DNA of 64,000 bases from Proteus vulgaris (GCF_023100685.1 NZ_CP090064.1:3100001-3164000), one strand, 5' to 3'. Positions 1 through 10,924 are shown, counted from the first letter of the stretch. A program made the numbers and translations. Notes: generated by a model from the letters alone, not told the origin.

Positions 1-107
1 TCTGTTGAAATTGATTTAATCGTTAACTGATTAGCTTGGCTTTGAGCAATATGGCTCAACTGACCATCTGTAACTTGTGCAATGATTTCTAGTGATAAAG
101 GGATCAT
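1..107 (-). CDS. murF: UDP-N-acetylmuramoyl-tripeptide--D-alanyl-D-alanine ligase, N-terminus only
   Basis: MurF adds D-Ala-D-Ala to the UDP-MurNAc tripeptide in the cytoplasm, the last cytoplasmic step of pentapeptide synthesis. Only the first 35 or so codons are in the window (protein begins [18 protein letters not shown]), and the gene runs off the left edge. The ATG overlaps the murE stop as ATGA, the usual translational coupling in the dcw cluster. The identification rests on position directly after murE and on resemblance of the N-terminus to enterobacterial MurF. The catalytic domain is not visible. Confidence 0.85.
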   Translation of the reverse strand, partial: MIPLSLEIIAQVTDGQLSHIAQSQANQLTIKSIST

Positions 108-1591
108 GCTATCACCCCTAATAACCGTGCAACGGTTAATCTATCCGAATAATCAAGGCGACGTGAACCGACTAACTGATAATCTTCATGCCCTTTGCCT
201 GCGACTAAAATCATATCATTAGCATCGGCTTGCATAATCACGTTAGTCACTGCTTCTGCTCTGCCTTCAATAGCAATTGCACGGCCAGGTTCCATTAAAC
301 CAGAAAGAATATCTTGAATAATGGCTTTTGGCTCTTCACTACGTGGATTGTCATCAGTGATAACAACTTTATCTGCTAATTCTTCTGCAACTGCACCCAT
401 TAGTGGGCGCTTACCTTTATCTCTATCACCACCACAACCAAACACACACCACAATTTACCAGTGCAGTGTAAACGAGTGGCTTGGAGTGCTTTTTCTAGT
501 GCATCAGGAGTATGAGCATAATCGACAATAACGGTAGGACGATTATCTGCACTAAACACTTCCATTCGACCACAAACAGGAGTAAGTGCAGACGATGCTT
601 TAATCACAGCATCTAATGGATATTCCAGTGCTAACAATGTCGCTAAAGCACATAATAGATTACTGACGTTAAATGCCCCCATTAATGGGCTTTCAATTTC
701 CCCTTCACCCCAGCTTGAGCTAAAGCGAATAGTTGCACCTTCATCGTGGTAATTAATGTTTGTTGTTTTAACGAAGCGACCTTGCCAATTTACAGGCAAT
801 TTATTATCCATTGTCACTGCAACAGCGTCAGGCAAACGTAATAACCATTTTTGACCAACAGTATCATCCGCATTAATGATTTTCTCACCACTATGATGTG
901 TGGAGAACAATAACCATTTGGCCTCTTCGTAATTTGCCATATCACCATGATAATCAAGATGATCACGACTTAAATTAGTAAACACACTGGCCACAAAAGG
1001 TAAAGCGCTAACGCGACCTTGCACTAAGCCATGAGAAGAGACTTCCATCGCTGTAAATGTCGCGCCTTGATTTAATAGTTGTTGTAACTCTAATTGAATA
1101 TCAACCGCAGAGCCTGTGGTGTTCATGGCTGGAACAACGTGACCTAATAGCCCGTTACCTACTGTTCCCATCACAGCACTGGTTTCGCCTAATCCTTGTG
1201 CCCACTGCGCTAACAATTGTGTTGTTGTTGTTTTTCCGTTAGTTCCAGTAACACCAATTAATTTCAGTTTTTCAGCTGGTTGATGATAAAAATATCCAGC
1301 TAATTTTGATAATTCCGCATTGAGATTATCAATATAAATAACAGGTATGCCGTGGCTTTCACGAATTTCACCATGCGTTGCAACATCTTGTGCTTCCGCT
1401 AATACCGCAGAAACACCTTGAGCAATTGCTTGAGGAATATAGCGTCTACCATCAGTTTCATGACCCTTAATGGCGATAAAAAGATCACCGCTTGCCGCTT
1501 TTCGGCTGTCGAGTGTCATGTCTTTGAGCATCAATGACGGTGCTTGTATCCCTAGTGCCCCTAATAGGTCACTTAAGTTAGGATCGGCCAC
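104..1591 (-). CDS. murE: UDP-N-acetylmuramoyl-L-alanyl-D-glutamate--meso-diaminopimelate ligase
   Basis: This Mur ligase adds meso-diaminopimelate to UDP-MurNAc-L-Ala-D-Glu, the third amino acid of the peptidoglycan stem peptide. The 495 aa match the E. coli enzyme from MADxNLxDLL at the start to LLGVIA at the end. The ATP-binding loop [11 protein letters not shown] lies at about residues 114-124. The DNPR motif that selects diaminopimelate rather than lysine is present in the C-terminal third (DNPRSEEP). The start overlaps the end of ftsI by 14 bp, and the stop overlaps the murF start, so the gene is part of one coupled dcw transcript. Confidence 0.97.
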   Translation of the reverse strand: MADPNLSDLLGALGIQAPSLMLKDMTLDSRKAASGDLFIAIKGHETDGRRYIPQAIAQGVSAVLAEAQDVATHGEIRESHGIPVIYIDNLNAELSKLAGYFYHQPAEKLKLIGVTGTNGKTTTTQLLAQWAQGLGETSAVMGTVGNGLLGHVVPAMNTTGSAVDIQLELQQLLNQGATFTAMEVSSHGLVQGRVSALPFVASVFTNLSRDHLDYHGDMANYEEAKWLLFSTHHSGEKIINADDTVGQKWLLRLPDAVAVTMDNKLPVNWQGRFVKTTNINYHDEGATIRFSSSWGEGEIESPLMGAFNVSNLLCALATLLALEYPLDAVIKASSALTPVCGRMEVFSADNRPTVIVDYAHTPDALEKALQATRLHCTGKLWCVFGCGGDRDKGKRPLMGAVAEELADKVVITDDNPRSEEPKAIIQDILSGLMEPGRAIAIEGRAEAVTNVIMQADANDMILVAGKGHEDYQLVGSRRLDYSDRLTVARLLGVIA

Positions 1592-3374
1592 TTGTATCCT
1601 CTTCTTTTTTAATTACAAATTCATTTTTATCGTCTGGCATCAATGCATCTGGTTCTACGTTCATTGTTCGTAAAACCGCGCCCATGATTGTGCCAAACAC
1701 CGGTGCAGATACTGCGCCCCCGTAATATTTACCCGCTTTAGGTTCGTTGATTATCACAACCAACGCAAAACGTGGACGACTCGCAGGCGCAACGCCCGCC
1801 GCATAAGAGATATATTGATTGATATATTTTCCGTCTGGTCCTACTTTTTTCGCCGTACCTGTTTTAATCGCAATGCGATACCCTTTAATAGCCGCACTTA
1901 CACCACCGCCACCGGGCAATGCAACACTTTCCATCATATGCACGACCGTTTTCATTACTGGCTCAGGAAATACGCGCGTTCCTGGTACAGGAGGATCAAC
2001 TTTTGTAATTGAGAGTGGACGGTAAATACCAAAACTACCAATCGTTGCATAGACACGCGCTAATTGTAACGGTGTTACCATTAGCCCATATCCGAATGAG
2101 AAGGTGGCCCTTTCAAGATCGGACCACCGTTGTTTTTTTATTGGAAATATGCCACTACTTTCACCAACTAGCCCCAAGTTAGTTGGCTTCCCGAATCCAA
2201 ATCGTGAATAAACATCCACAAGTTCAGATGCAGGCATCGCTAACGCTAGTCGTGAAACACCAACGTTACTCGATTTCTGTAATATTCCTGTTATCGATAA
2301 CTCATGATATAACGCCACATCTTTTATTTGATGTCCGTTAAGACGATAAGGAATTGTATTAATAACACTATTTTCTTTAACAATATGATTGTGCAGAGCA
2401 CTCATCACAACCATCGGTTTTACTGTAGAACCTGGTTCAAAAATATCGGTGATAGCACGATTACGCATCGCATCTTTAGGCGTTCCCGCTAAATTATTCG
2501 GGTTATAAGATGGGCTATTCGCCATTGCTAACACTTCGCCTGTATTGACGTCTACTAAAACAGCAGTTCCAGATTCTGCTTTATTCTTGATAACAGCATT
2601 GGTTAATTCACGATAAACCACGGATTGTAGGCGTTCATCAATACTTAACATCAAGTTATGAGCAGCTTGACTATCTGTTTGAGCAATATTTTCAATGACT
2701 CGATTGAAACCATCCTTACGAACGACACGTTCACCAGGAGCACCTGTTAGCCATTGGTTAAAACTTTTTTCAACACCTTCAATGCCATCACCATCAATAT
2801 TCGTTACACCAATAATATGAGCAGTTACTTCACCCGATGGATAATAACGTTTGGATTCTTGGCGCATGTTAATCCCAGTAATTTTCAATTTACTAATGTA
2901 ATCACTAATTTCGGGATTAACTTGGCGAGCAAGATAGATAAAACGTGCGGAAGGTGCGGCAGCAATTTTCTGTTCGATTTGACTGACGGAGATCTTTAGT
3001 GCGTCAGCAAGCGCTAACCAACGAGAATCTGTCATATCTGGATTGGCATCCAATACAACTTTAGGATCTGCCCAAATAGCATACACAGGCACACTGACTG
3101 CAAGAGGTCTTCCCATTCTATCGCTGATCATCCCTCTTGCTGTTGGGACTTTTTGTACACGTAAAGAACGCATATCCCCTTCACGAATTAGGGGATCTGG
3201 ATTAATAATTTGTAAATAGGCAACACGGATTAATAGCGCGGCTAAAGCGATACCAATGCCTGTGCAAAGCAACGCAAAACGCCAACTCACAAATCCTGTT
3301 TTTTCTTCAGGCTTGCGTAGTTTGGCATTTGACTTTGTCTTTGCTTTCGCTTTTGCCGAACGTGAAAATTTCAT
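1578..3374 (-). CDS. ftsI: Peptidoglycan D,D-transpeptidase FtsI (PBP3)
   Basis: FtsI cross-links septal peptidoglycan during division and is the target of several beta-lactams. The 598-residue protein has a short basic cytoplasmic head rich in Lys and Ala, one membrane segment at about residues 28-48 ([22 protein letters not shown]), a PBP dimerisation domain and a C-terminal transpeptidase. All three penicillin-binding motifs are present: FEPGSTVKP with the nucleophile Ser, KSSNVG, and IKTGTAKK. It is about ten residues longer than the E. coli protein. It lies between ftsL (11 bp gap) and murE (overlap), in the conserved dcw order. Confidence 0.97.
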   Translation of the reverse strand: MKFSRSAKAKAKTKSNAKLRKPEEKTGFVSWRFALLCTGIGIALAALLIRVAYLQIINPDPLIREGDMRSLRVQKVPTARGMISDRMGRPLAVSVPVYAIWADPKVVLDANPDMTDSRWLALADALKISVSQIEQKIAAAPSARFIYLARQVNPEISDYISKLKITGINMRQESKRYYPSGEVTAHIIGVTNIDGDGIEGVEKSFNQWLTGAPGERVVRKDGFNRVIENIAQTDSQAAHNLMLSIDERLQSVVYRELTNAVIKNKAESGTAVLVDVNTGEVLAMANSPSYNPNNLAGTPKDAMRNRAITDIFEPGSTVKPMVVMSALHNHIVKENSVINTIPYRLNGHQIKDVALYHELSITGILQKSSNVGVSRLALAMPASELVDVYSRFGFGKPTNLGLVGESSGIFPIKKQRWSDLERATFSFGYGLMVTPLQLARVYATIGSFGIYRPLSITKVDPPVPGTRVFPEPVMKTVVHMMESVALPGGGGVSAAIKGYRIAIKTGTAKKVGPDGKYINQYISYAAGVAPASRPRFALVVIINEPKAGKYYGGAVSAPVFGTIMGAVLRTMNVEPDALMPDDKNEFVIKKEEDTSGRS

Positions 3375-3385
3375 ACTTGCCTTAA

Positions 3386-3703
3386 TTATTTAGTAACCAC
3401 GATGTTCTCTTTTGTTGGATCAACATGAACCATCCCCAAACTATCACTTGAAAAACGCTCTACTCGGCTATGATCGGCCAGTGCATTTTCTTCAAGAATG
3501 AGGTTGCGCCATTCGATATCCAATACATTTTTTTCCAGCACTAAACGCTCTTTTTCTGCTGTCAATAAACGTGTCTTGTGCGCTGTCGTCACGACATACA
3601 CCGCAGAAATAATCACGGCTATCAGTAAACATACAGGTAACTTGCCATGACGCAGTAAATCCTGCCCTATAACTCCTGGTAGTGTGTGTCGTTCTGTAGA
3701 CAT
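3386..3703 (-). CDS. ftsL: Cell division protein FtsL
   Basis: FtsL is a bitopic inner membrane protein that forms a complex with FtsB and FtsQ and helps activate the FtsWI septal synthase. The 105-aa product has a short cytoplasmic N-terminus, one membrane segment at about residues 20-42 ([17 protein letters not shown]) and a periplasmic region rich in Lys, Glu and Leu with the spacing expected of a coiled coil. Sequence conservation is low, as is normal for FtsL, so the call leans on length, topology and position between rsmH and ftsI. The start codon directly abuts the rsmH stop. Confidence 0.93.
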   Translation of the reverse strand: MSTERHTLPGVIGQDLLRHGKLPVCLLIAVIISAVYVVTTAHKTRLLTAEKERLVLEKNVLDIEWRNLILEENALADHSRVERFSSDSLGMVHVDPTKENIVVTK

Positions 3704-4651
3704 TTATTCCTCAATACGTTGTGCTACACGTAATACAGAGCTTCGTGCCCGTGGGTTCTCTTCCACCTCTATACCTGTCGGTTTCATCTTGTGAATACTG
3801 GATAAGCGAGCACTTCCTAACTCTTTTATCTGCGCTTCTGTGAGTGGAATACCCGCTGGGACAACTGGCCCTTTGCTTTCATCACGAATAAAGCGTTTTA
3901 CTAATCGGTCTTCTAATGAATGGAAGCTAATCACAGATAAACGCCCTTCTGGTGCTAAAACTGAGACTGCACCTTTTAATGCTTTTTCAATTTCATCTAA
4001 TTCGCTGTTGATATAGATTCGAATTGCTTGAAAGCTTCGTGTTGCTGGATGCTTATGGCGCTCTTTTACAGGGCTTGCTTCACTAATTAAATCAGCTAAC
4101 TGCTTAGTTCGTGTCAACGGCTCTTCTGTTTTATTACGAGCAACAATGGCGCGTGCAATGCGCTTAGCGAAACGTTCTTCACCAAATGTTTTCAGTACCC
4201 AAGTAATGTCATCTTCTGCAGCTGTCATTAGCCATTGCGCAGCAGATTGCCCTGAAGTGGGGTCCATACGCATATCAAGTGGCCCGTCTCGCATAAAAGA
4301 AAAACCACGTTCAGGATCATCAAGCTGAGGAGAAGAAACGCCTAAATCCAGCAAAACGCCATCAATCTTCCCAGCTAAACCTAACTCTTTGACATACTGT
4401 TCAATATTTGAAAAAGGCCCATGAACAATAGAAAATCGTGCATCATCTATTTCATTGGCAACTGCAATAGCTTGTGGATCTCGGTCTATCGCTATCAAGC
4501 GACCTTGCTCACCTAATTGCGATAAAATTAAACGGGAGTGGCCTCCGCGACCAAATGTTCCGTCGATATAGATACCTGAAGACTTAATGTTCAGGCCATT
4601 CACTGCTTCATCCAGTAGTACACTGGTATGGCTAAAATTATTTGTTGTCAT
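3704..4651 (-). CDS. rsmH: 16S rRNA (cytosine(1402)-N(4))-methyltransferase
   Basis: RsmH (MraW) methylates N4 of C1402 in the decoding centre of 16S rRNA, using SAM. The 315-aa protein opens with [13 protein letters not shown], has the SAM-binding GTFGRGGHS at about residues 32-40, and carries the conserved [14 protein letters not shown] and [14 protein letters not shown] segments. It is the second gene of the dcw operon, 3 bp after mraZ and contiguous with ftsL. Nothing unusual was seen. Confidence 0.97.
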   Translation of the reverse strand: MTTNNFSHTSVLLDEAVNGLNIKSSGIYIDGTFGRGGHSRLILSQLGEQGRLIAIDRDPQAIAVANEIDDARFSIVHGPFSNIEQYVKELGLAGKIDGVLLDLGVSSPQLDDPERGFSFMRDGPLDMRMDPTSGQSAAQWLMTAAEDDITWVLKTFGEERFAKRIARAIVARNKTEEPLTRTKQLADLISEASPVKERHKHPATRSFQAIRIYINSELDEIEKALKGAVSVLAPEGRLSVISFHSLEDRLVKRFIRDESKGPVVPAGIPLTEAQIKELGSARLSSIHKMKPTGIEVEENPRARSSVLRVAQRIEE

Positions 4652-4654
4652 TAT

Positions 4655-5113
4655 TTAAAGTGATAAATCCAATAGTCGTGTCGATAACGGTTCCTGAGAG
4701 GTTTGCTCGGCAACAATGTCTTTTTCAATCTGGCTATACCAGACCTGTTCATCCCACAATTCAAATTTATTGAATTGACCGACTAACATGACCTCTTTGG
4801 TTAGCCCCGCATGCTGTCTTAGCGTGCTAGCTAGCAAAAGACGTCCTGCACTATCCATTTGGCATTCGCTGGCATGTCCTAATAACAGACGTTGAACTCG
4901 ACGTTCAGCCGGGTTCATGGAAGACAAAGCCGCCAATTTTAACTCAATCTTTTCCCATTCAGGAAGTGTATAAAGCAATAAACACGGCTGATTGAGATCA
5001 ATGGTACAAACCATTTGACCTTCAGAAATCTCACTCAGCGTTGTTCGATAACGGGAAGGAACTGTTATTCGCCCTTTGCTGTCAAGATTAACGAGTGTTG
5101 CTCCACGAAACAT
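4655..5113 (-). CDS. mraZ: Transcriptional regulator MraZ
   Basis: MraZ is the first gene of the division cluster. It forms rings and represses its own promoter by binding short direct repeats upstream. The product carries the two AbrB-like halves with the family motif DSKGRI near the N-terminus ([14 protein letters not shown]) and its second copy at [10 protein letters not shown] chose the ATG at 5113, because family members begin MFRGATLV and this gives 152 aa, the E. coli length. An ATG two codons upstream (5119) also exists. The MraZ repeats are 28 bp upstream of this start. Confidence 0.95.
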   Translation of the reverse strand: MFRGATLVNLDSKGRITVPSRYRTTLSEISEGQMVCTIDLNQPCLLLYTLPEWEKIELKLAALSSMNPAERRVQRLLLGHASECQMDSAGRLLLASTLRQHAGLTKEVMLVGQFNKFELWDEQVWYSQIEKDIVAEQTSQEPLSTRLLDLSL

Positions 5114-5140
5114 CCTCATTACCCTCAGCTTTGTAATTTA

Positions 5141-5170
5141 CACCACATTATCCCACAAATCCCCACAAAT
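5141..5170 (-). promoter_or_regulatory. MraZ operator: three 10-nt direct repeats
   Basis: Read on the minus strand, 5170-5141 holds three tandem decamers, ATTTGTGGGG, ATTTGTGGGA and TAATGTGGTG, which place a TGTGG core every 10 nt. MraZ is known to bind TGGG-type repeats with this spacing between the promoter and its own gene. Here they lie just downstream of the putative -10 and upstream of the mraZ start, as expected for autorepression. Confidence 0.85.
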
Positions 5171-5172
5171 AG

Positions 5173-5202
5173 AGTTTACGGATGGTATGAAAACGTTGTC
5201 AA
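5173..5202 (-). promoter_or_regulatory. Promoter of the mraZ/dcw operon (Pmra-like)
   Basis: On the minus strand a perfect TTGACA (5202-5197) is followed after 18 bp by TAAACT (5178-5173). The MraZ repeats begin immediately downstream. No other gene start lies on this strand before mraZ. The -35 is perfect, the -10 matches four of six, and the spacer is 1 bp long. Confidence 0.65.
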
Positions 5203-5797
5203 GCCAGATGTAGGAAGCTTTATTTATATTTACAGTAATTTGATGAGTACACCGAAATGTTGAAATTATTGACAAAAAAGAAATAAGGAATATTAACACT
5301 ATGATTAATAGCGATTATTTTTCATTTTATATTTTTAATTACGAAAAGTAATTATTTATAACGATAACAAGGAAGAAAACCAGATAAAGAAATCATAATG
5401 AGTAAATAATAATTTTAATGATAAAAAACTAATTTATAGCAGTTCATTTACCTTTAGCCAACATAATCATTTGAGGGTGCTTTTATATAAATAAAAATAG
5501 AAAGGCTTAAAAAAATAATTCAATATCAGGCAGATAGTTATTTATTTTCTTCTCACTTTCTCTAAAGTAAAATCTGTTATTTATTAAAGTTAAGCAATAT
5601 CACTTATGGGTATGTCAAAATTTAATCTATTAACTTAGAAAAATGAAAGAAATAGTAAAAAAAAGCTTAAGATTAATCTCAAATTTAATATTCTCTAAGC
5701 TATTCGACATTCTTAAATCAAATAAAGCATCCCCGTTTTAATTTAATAAAACAGGGATGAGTATAAATGCAGGTAATTATGATAAAGCAATATCAAA
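5203..5797. other. Non-coding gap between the dcw promoter and cra
   Basis: About 595 bp of very AT-rich DNA with no credible gene. A TTGACA at 5270-5275 on the plus strand has no gene behind it. E. coli also has a long gap between cra and mraZ. The only clear structure is the inverted repeat at 5728-5760, listed separately. Confidence 0.6.
5728..5760 (-). terminator. Inverted repeat downstream of cra, possible terminator
   Basis: CATCCC-GTTTTA pairs with TAAAAC-GGGATG across a short AT loop, with one mismatch in each arm. It starts about 38 bp after the cra stop on the minus strand. The U-tract is poor (GCTTTATTT), so a stem-loop is clear but efficient termination is uncertain. Confidence 0.45.
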
Positions 5798-6805
5798 TTA
5801 ACGTGCGCGTCCTAAACTGCCTCGGCGACATAAATCACGACGAATACGTGTAATTCCCGCTTGCGGTTTTTGTTCTTCTTCCAGACTAGCAAGAACAAGT
5901 TCTAATACACGTTCTGCAATATCACGATGTCGTTGAGCGACAGATAAAACAGGGCATTCAAGGAAATCCAATAACTCATGATCACCGAAAGTCGCAATAA
6001 CCAATTGTGTTGGTAAACGGCCACTTCGTTGTAACGTCACATCCATAACCCCTTGCAATAAAGCAAACGAAGTTGTGAATAATGCATCTGGCATTGGATT
6101 ATTGTTTAGCCATTCTGAGAAAGCGACTGCTGCGGCTTCTCGCTCATAGCTATTAGCATAAAGGTAGGTTACTTCTCGAGGATCATCTTTCCAAACACTA
6201 CGGAAACCTTGTTCACGTAAAAAACTCACAGAGAGTTCAGGAAGGGCCCCTAAGTAAAGTACAGATTGCGAAGGAAAAGCTTTCAGTTCAGTTGCCAACA
6301 TTTTGGCATCTTCTAAGTCATCACCAACAACGCTGATAAAATGCTCACTTTCTAATGCCCTATCTAGCGCGATAATCGGTAATGAGCGATTAGCCCAACG
6401 CTGATAAAAAGGGTGTTCTGGTGGCAATGCCGTTGAAACAATAATGGCATCAACTTGACGTTGTAATAAATGCTCAACACAACGAATTTCGTTGTCAGGT
6501 TGGTCTTCTGAACATGCAATTAGCAACTGATAACCGCGTTGGCGTGCTTGTCGTTCAAGGTAATTTGCGATCCTGGTATAACTGGTGTTTTCCAAATCAG
6601 GAATAACCAAACCAATAGAACGCGTACGACCAGCACGTAATCCCGCGGCAACAGCGTTCGGGTGGTAATTATGCTCTCTGACCACCGCCATCACTTTTTC
6701 AACAGTCTTGTCACTTACACGGTACTGTTTCGCCTTACCATTAATGACATAACTTGCTGTTGTTCGTGAAACACCAGCCAAGCGGGCGATTTCATCCAGT
6801 TTCAC
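5798..6805 (-). CDS. cra: Catabolite repressor/activator Cra (FruR), LacI family
   Basis: Cra is the fructose-1-phosphate-responsive regulator that switches genes of glycolysis and gluconeogenesis. The 335-aa product has the LacI-type helix-turn-helix in residues 1-50 ([24 protein letters not shown]), a hinge, and a periplasmic-binding-protein-like effector domain from about residue 60 ([14 protein letters not shown]). Length and sequence agree with E. coli Cra throughout. In E. coli cra sits between ilvIH and mraZ. Here mraZ is still on one side, but an acyl-CoA ligase replaces ilvIH on the other. Confidence 0.96.
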   Translation of the reverse strand: MKLDEIARLAGVSRTTASYVINGKAKQYRVSDKTVEKVMAVVREHNYHPNAVAAGLRAGRTRSIGLVIPDLENTSYTRIANYLERQARQRGYQLLIACSEDQPDNEIRCVEHLLQRQVDAIIVSTALPPEHPFYQRWANRSLPIIALDRALESEHFISVVGDDLEDAKMLATELKAFPSQSVLYLGALPELSVSFLREQGFRSVWKDDPREVTYLYANSYEREAAAVAFSEWLNNNPMPDALFTTSFALLQGVMDVTLQRSGRLPTQLVIATFGDHELLDFLECPVLSVAQRHRDIAERVLELVLASLEEEQKPQAGITRIRRDLCRRGSLGRAR

Positions 6806-6986
6806 ATTAGCCTCTTTTAATTATTAAATGTGTTATTTATTACATATTGCTATGAACTTCAGTCATTATGCTGATCTGATTTTGCATTTTAACACAATTT
6901 ACTGATAAAACCGTATGCGTCAACGTTTCCGTTTATGCCTTTTATCAATTATTTCAATCATCATTATCTATCAATCAGTAATTTCA

Positions 6987-7021
6987 CAAGAAAAAAGTAC
7001 CTTAAAGGTGCTTTTTCTTGC
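6987..7021 (-). terminator. Rho-independent terminator after the acyl-CoA ligase
   Basis: A long inverted repeat pairs CAAGAAAAAAGTACC with GGTGCTTTTTCTTG across TTAAA. It lies directly after the ligase stop. A and T runs flank both sides, so it could stop transcription in either direction. Confidence 0.7.
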
Positions 7022-7027
7022 TTAAAT

Positions 7028-8833
7028 TTAATCTTGATACATCAATTCAATTTCATTTCGATAACGTTCTGAAATAATTTTACGGCGAAGTTTTAATGTC
7101 GGTGTTAACTCACCTGATTCCATTGAAAAACCTTCAGCAAGCAACGTAAATCGCTTAACCTGATGAAAACTAGAAAAGTTTTTTTGCATTTCACGTAAAC
7201 GCTCATCAAACAGTTCTTTAATTTTTGTATGACGTAATAATTCGATGCGATCATGGTATTTTAGATTTAATGCTCGGGCATGTTCTTCAAGAGCATCAAA
7301 ACAAGGCACAATCAGCGCAGAAACAAATTTACGCGTATCAGCAATCACCGCAATATGCTCAATAAAACGGTCTTGCCCTAAAGTACCTTCAATCATTTGT
7401 GGTGCAATATATTTACCATTCGACGTTTTCATTAAGTCTTTTAAACGTTCAGTGATAAATAGTGCACCATCACTATCAAGCGCGCCGGCATCACCAGTAC
7501 GTAACCAACCGTCTTCTGTAAAAGCAGCCGCGGTATCTTCTGGTTTATTGAAGTACCCTTTCATAACAATGCTACCACGGACTTGAATTTCATTTTCAGC
7601 CCCAATACGAACTTCAATACCTGGTAGTGGTGTACCAATAGAGCCTAATTTATACTTATTTTCTTCCCAGCATGAAACAGTGGCACAGGTTTCGGTCATA
7701 CCATAACCGTATTTAATATTAATGCCTGTTGCTAAAAAGAAACGAATAACAGCATCATCTAAACGCGCACCAGCTGCTGGTAAAAAGCGGACTCGTCCAC
7801 CTAAAATTTGGCGTAATGGTTTTAAAACCTTCTTATCAGCAAAGCGATAACATAAACGAGAAATGAAACTAAGATTACGCTGATTAAGTTGTGCTTCGCG
7901 CTGTTTTTCACCCTGCTTGATTGCCCATTTAAAAATAAATCGACGTAATAGTGAAGCCTGAGACACTTTGTCTTGAATTGCGCTATATACTTTTTCATAG
8001 AAGCGCGGAACAGCACACATAACGGTAGGCTTAACCTCACTCATTGCTTCTCTAACAGCATGAGTATCCGTTAAATACACATTGACAGCTCCCGTGTGCA
8101 TGACATAAAAGCTCCAAGCACGTTCGAAAACGTGAGAAAGCGGTAAGAAACATAATGAAACGTCTTTATCTGATAATGAAAGACGTTCGTCATGCAGGTA
8201 AAGTTGAGATGCTAAACTCGTGTAATCAAGCATTACACCTTTAGGTTCCCCTGTTGTTCCTGATGTATAAATCAAGGTAAACAGATCGTCTAAATTACAC
8301 TCACCAATGCGTTGTACTAACACGTCATCATACTGATATTGAGTGTTATTAATTAAACTATCGAGATAACATGAAGCTGGATTTGTGTTTAATACGACAT
8401 CAGAGTTAAATACAATAATATGTTCAAGTTGAGGACATAACGCTAATAATTCAGAAGCAATATCGTATTGCTTTTGGTCGCCAACAAAAAGAATGCGAAT
8501 ATTTGCATCATTTAAAATATAAGCGGCTTGTTCAACATTGCTGGTTGCATAAAGAGGAACAGTTACCGCACGTAATTGCAAAGAAGCAATATCAGCCAAA
8601 GACCAATCAATGGTATTTTGAGAAAAGATCCCTATATTTTCTTGAACACTCACACCCATTTCTAATAATGCATTTGAGAGCGCGCGTGTTTTCTTTTCAA
8701 CCTCTGTCCATGACATTTCGATATTGCGCTTAGCATCCCACTGACGATAAGCAATATTATTCCCGCTGTGCAAAAACCGCATCTGCAATCTTCTAATTAT
8801 ATGATAATCTTGAAGATTATTATTAGTTATCAT
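7028..8833 (-). CDS. Long-chain fatty acyl-CoA synthetase-like AMP-binding ligase
   Basis: This is a member of the ANL superfamily, which adenylates a carboxylic acid and usually passes it to CoA. The 601 aa carry the phosphate loop TSGTTGEPKG at about residues 190-199, the YGYGMTET adenine-binding motif, GWLRTGD, and the hinge region ERLKDLMKTSNGKYIAP of long-chain (FAA1/FadD15-type) synthetases. It has no signal peptide and is probably cytoplasmic or membrane-associated. The substrate cannot be read from sequence; a long-chain fatty acid is the best guess. It stands alone, with its own terminator and a striking palindrome upstream. It occupies the place of ilvIH next to cra in E. coli. Confidence 0.88.
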   Translation of the reverse strand: MITNNNLQDYHIIRRLQMRFLHSGNNIAYRQWDAKRNIEMSWTEVEKKTRALSNALLEMGVSVQENIGIFSQNTIDWSLADIASLQLRAVTVPLYATSNVEQAAYILNDANIRILFVGDQKQYDIASELLALCPQLEHIIVFNSDVVLNTNPASCYLDSLINNTQYQYDDVLVQRIGECNLDDLFTLIYTSGTTGEPKGVMLDYTSLASQLYLHDERLSLSDKDVSLCFLPLSHVFERAWSFYVMHTGAVNVYLTDTHAVREAMSEVKPTVMCAVPRFYEKVYSAIQDKVSQASLLRRFIFKWAIKQGEKQREAQLNQRNLSFISRLCYRFADKKVLKPLRQILGGRVRFLPAAGARLDDAVIRFFLATGINIKYGYGMTETCATVSCWEENKYKLGSIGTPLPGIEVRIGAENEIQVRGSIVMKGYFNKPEDTAAAFTEDGWLRTGDAGALDSDGALFITERLKDLMKTSNGKYIAPQMIEGTLGQDRFIEHIAVIADTRKFVSALIVPCFDALEEHARALNLKYHDRIELLRHTKIKELFDERLREMQKNFSSFHQVKRFTLLAEGFSMESGELTPTLKLRRKIISERYRNEIELMYQD

Positions 8834-9352
8834 AATTTTCCTGCTATTTATGGAAAAGCGACCGTGTTATCAAACTGAAATGGACAAAATACGCCACTTA
8901 TAATTTCAGCTTACACTTGTTCGCTGACTCGGATAAAAGTCTAAGTGATCCACCAAAATAAAGGAATTCAATTTTACATAAATTTGTAAAATTGTGAGTT
9001 ATGAAAAGTTTTGTCAAAAGGAGCTATCTCACCTCAGTGAGGGAGTTCGACATTACAATTCTATTTTTTTATGGAAGATAAAAAGAAAAATAGATGAATA
9101 ACAACAAGTAACTGTTATTACGTAATCAGTGACAATATATAGAAAAGAGTATTGGTGTAGAAAATCACCGTTGAGCGAGTAAAATGCGAATAATAGTCAT
9201 TATTATAAATAAAGGGCAAAAATAGTGACAGCAATCCAATTTATTTTATCTAACCGCATAAAACTCATGTTGGTCATTAGTCTAACAACTAATGTTATCT
9301 GCCACTATTTCTGCATAATTAGAAATAAAAACTAATTATGAGCGAAAACACT
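8834..9352. other. Intergenic region between the acyl-CoA ligase and leuO
   Basis: About 520 bp without a credible ORF. It holds the perfect palindrome at 8969-8994 and an imperfect hairpin around 9020-9050 (CTCAC CTCA GTGAG core). Near leuO's end, 9314-9340 is a 9-bp inverted repeat (CATAATTAG/CTAATTATG) that may help end leuO transcription. The ligase promoter must lie in the left part but no convincing -35/-10 pair stands out. Confidence 0.5.
8969..8994. promoter_or_regulatory. Perfect 10-bp palindrome, likely operator of the acyl-CoA ligase
   Basis: CAATTTTACA (8969-8978) and TGTAAAATTG (8985-8994) are perfect reverse complements separated by TAAATT. The site is about 135 bp upstream of the ligase start and has no U-tract, so an operator is more likely than a terminator. 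The cognate protein is unknown; I do not recognise the motif as FadR, FNR or CRP. Confidence 0.5.
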
Positions 9353-10297
9353 CTAGTTCTGACAAACTTCACTAAGTAAATTTTTCATCCATAAGTGACC
9401 TTTGTCACGCTCGGTTGATTCATGCCAAATTAAATAACATGGACGCAGTGTCTTTTCCCAAGGTAACGAAATGGCTTTGATGTCTAATTGCTCAGCATTG
9501 CATTCCACTAACCATTTTGGTGCAATAGCAACTAAATAAGTTTTAGAGACAATATTTAATACGCTATTTAAATCAGTTCCCTGATAAGTGATAAGATTTT
9601 CTAAATGAGTATCTTTATAATAAGGAGTACTAAATGAACCAACATCATCTAAAGAAACAATTGAATGTTGTTCATTTAATAACATCTCTTGTGTCACACT
9701 TTCTTTAATACGTGGATGCTTATTAGAAACAACTAAAACAAGTTCATCATTAAACAATGGCTGTGAATGAAACTCTGCTCTATCAAATTGTTTATAATTA
9801 ATAAAGAATTCGACTTCTTGATATTTTAATTGGTGTTCTATATTACTATTTAAGTAAGATTTAATATTAACATTAATGTTAGGTGTTTTATTTTTAATTT
9901 GTTCAACTATTTTTGGTGCTAATTTAATATCTAGCGGGCTACAAATAGATAAATTAAATATACGTTCACTTTGTTCTGGTTCAAACCCAGCCCCTGGAAG
10001 TTCATTATGTACTAATTGCAATGCTTGTCTAACAGGACCAAAAAGCTGTTTTGCTCTTAATGTAGGTTGAATACCACGACCATAACGAACAAATAATTCA
10101 TCATTAAACATTACTTTAAGTCGAGATACTGCATTACTAACTGCGGGTTGTGACATGCCAAGAACCTGTGCGGCTCGAGTGACATTTTGCATTTGCATAA
10201 CAGCATCAAATACCGTTAATAAATTAAGATCAACATTACGTAAATGCATATCTGCTGATTCTTTACTGGTAACTGTTGCTGATGTGTAATCCGTCAT
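9353..10297 (-). CDS. leuO: LysR-type regulator LeuO
   Basis: LeuO is a global regulator and H-NS antagonist linked to stress and the stringent response. The 314-aa product matches E. coli LeuO from [17 protein letters not shown] onward. It has the winged helix-turn-helix at about residues 25-80 ([42 protein letters not shown]) and a LysR effector domain. The start has a GGAG six bases upstream. Divergence from leuL-leuABCD is the standard enterobacterial arrangement, and the long AT-rich gap between them is where LeuO and H-NS usually act. Confidence 0.94.
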   Translation of the reverse strand: MTDYTSATVTSKESADMHLRNVDLNLLTVFDAVMQMQNVTRAAQVLGMSQPAVSNAVSRLKVMFNDELFVRYGRGIQPTLRAKQLFGPVRQALQLVHNELPGAGFEPEQSERIFNLSICSPLDIKLAPKIVEQIKNKTPNINVNIKSYLNSNIEHQLKYQEVEFFINYKQFDRAEFHSQPLFNDELVLVVSNKHPRIKESVTQEMLLNEQHSIVSLDDVGSFSTPYYKDTHLENLITYQGTDLNSVLNIVSKTYLVAIAPKWLVECNAEQLDIKAISLPWEKTLRPCYLIWHESTERDKGHLWMKNLLSEVCQN

Positions 10298-10924
10298 TTC
10301 TTACTCCACTATGTTATTATAATGGTTAATTAACTATTATTAACAAAGGCATTATTAATAATAGATATGTCTTAACTATTACTTTAACTATTTATTAAAA
10401 TTTATTATTCATCGTCCATGCATATAACTAAACACATAAGTTTCATATCAATAAAAAAACATTTTTCATATAAAGATGAAAAATTGATATTAAAATTACA
10501 TGTATAGAAAATGATTATATCAATATATATTACAACCTGTTTTACCTTCTGCCTTGCAAATAATAAAACAAAGTATGATAAAAATCATAATAAAATGATG
10601 TATTTTCATTCCTAAAATAAGTATCCAAGAGCTATCAACTCTAATAATACAATGATTTTTATGCTTACATTCAAAACCTTGCTTACATTTATTAATCTTT
10701 ACTATCTCATTGATACTCTTTTTCCTTCTCATTTAGCTGATTAAAAAAAAAGCAAACAGTTGTTTAATTTTTCATTTCACTCTTTTTTAAACAATGTACG
10801 GAACATTAACCCAATCAATGATTTGCTGATAGTCATAATCATTAGTAAAAATTTAGATATTAGTCAAAATCACTGTGAAAATTTTATAAATAATATGGCT
10901 AAATGATTTTATAAATTCCAATGC
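10298..10924. other. AT-rich leuO-leu divergent control region
   Basis: About 630 bp of very AT-rich DNA, as expected for an H-NS/LeuO-controlled region. A minus-strand ORF of 70 codons (10520-10732) has no ribosome binding site. Its last 29 codons from an internal ATG at 10609 would encode a hydrophobic peptide with two Cys near the membrane segment. I do not recognise it and do not call it as a gene. Confidence 0.5.

Noticed and set aside
5015..5263. 82-codon plus-strand ORF over the mraZ start
   Set aside because: It is antisense to mraZ and to the dcw promoter, and has no recognisable domain.
7822..8040. 72-codon ORF inside the acyl-CoA ligase
   Set aside because: Same-strand frame-shifted shadow of a well conserved enzyme.
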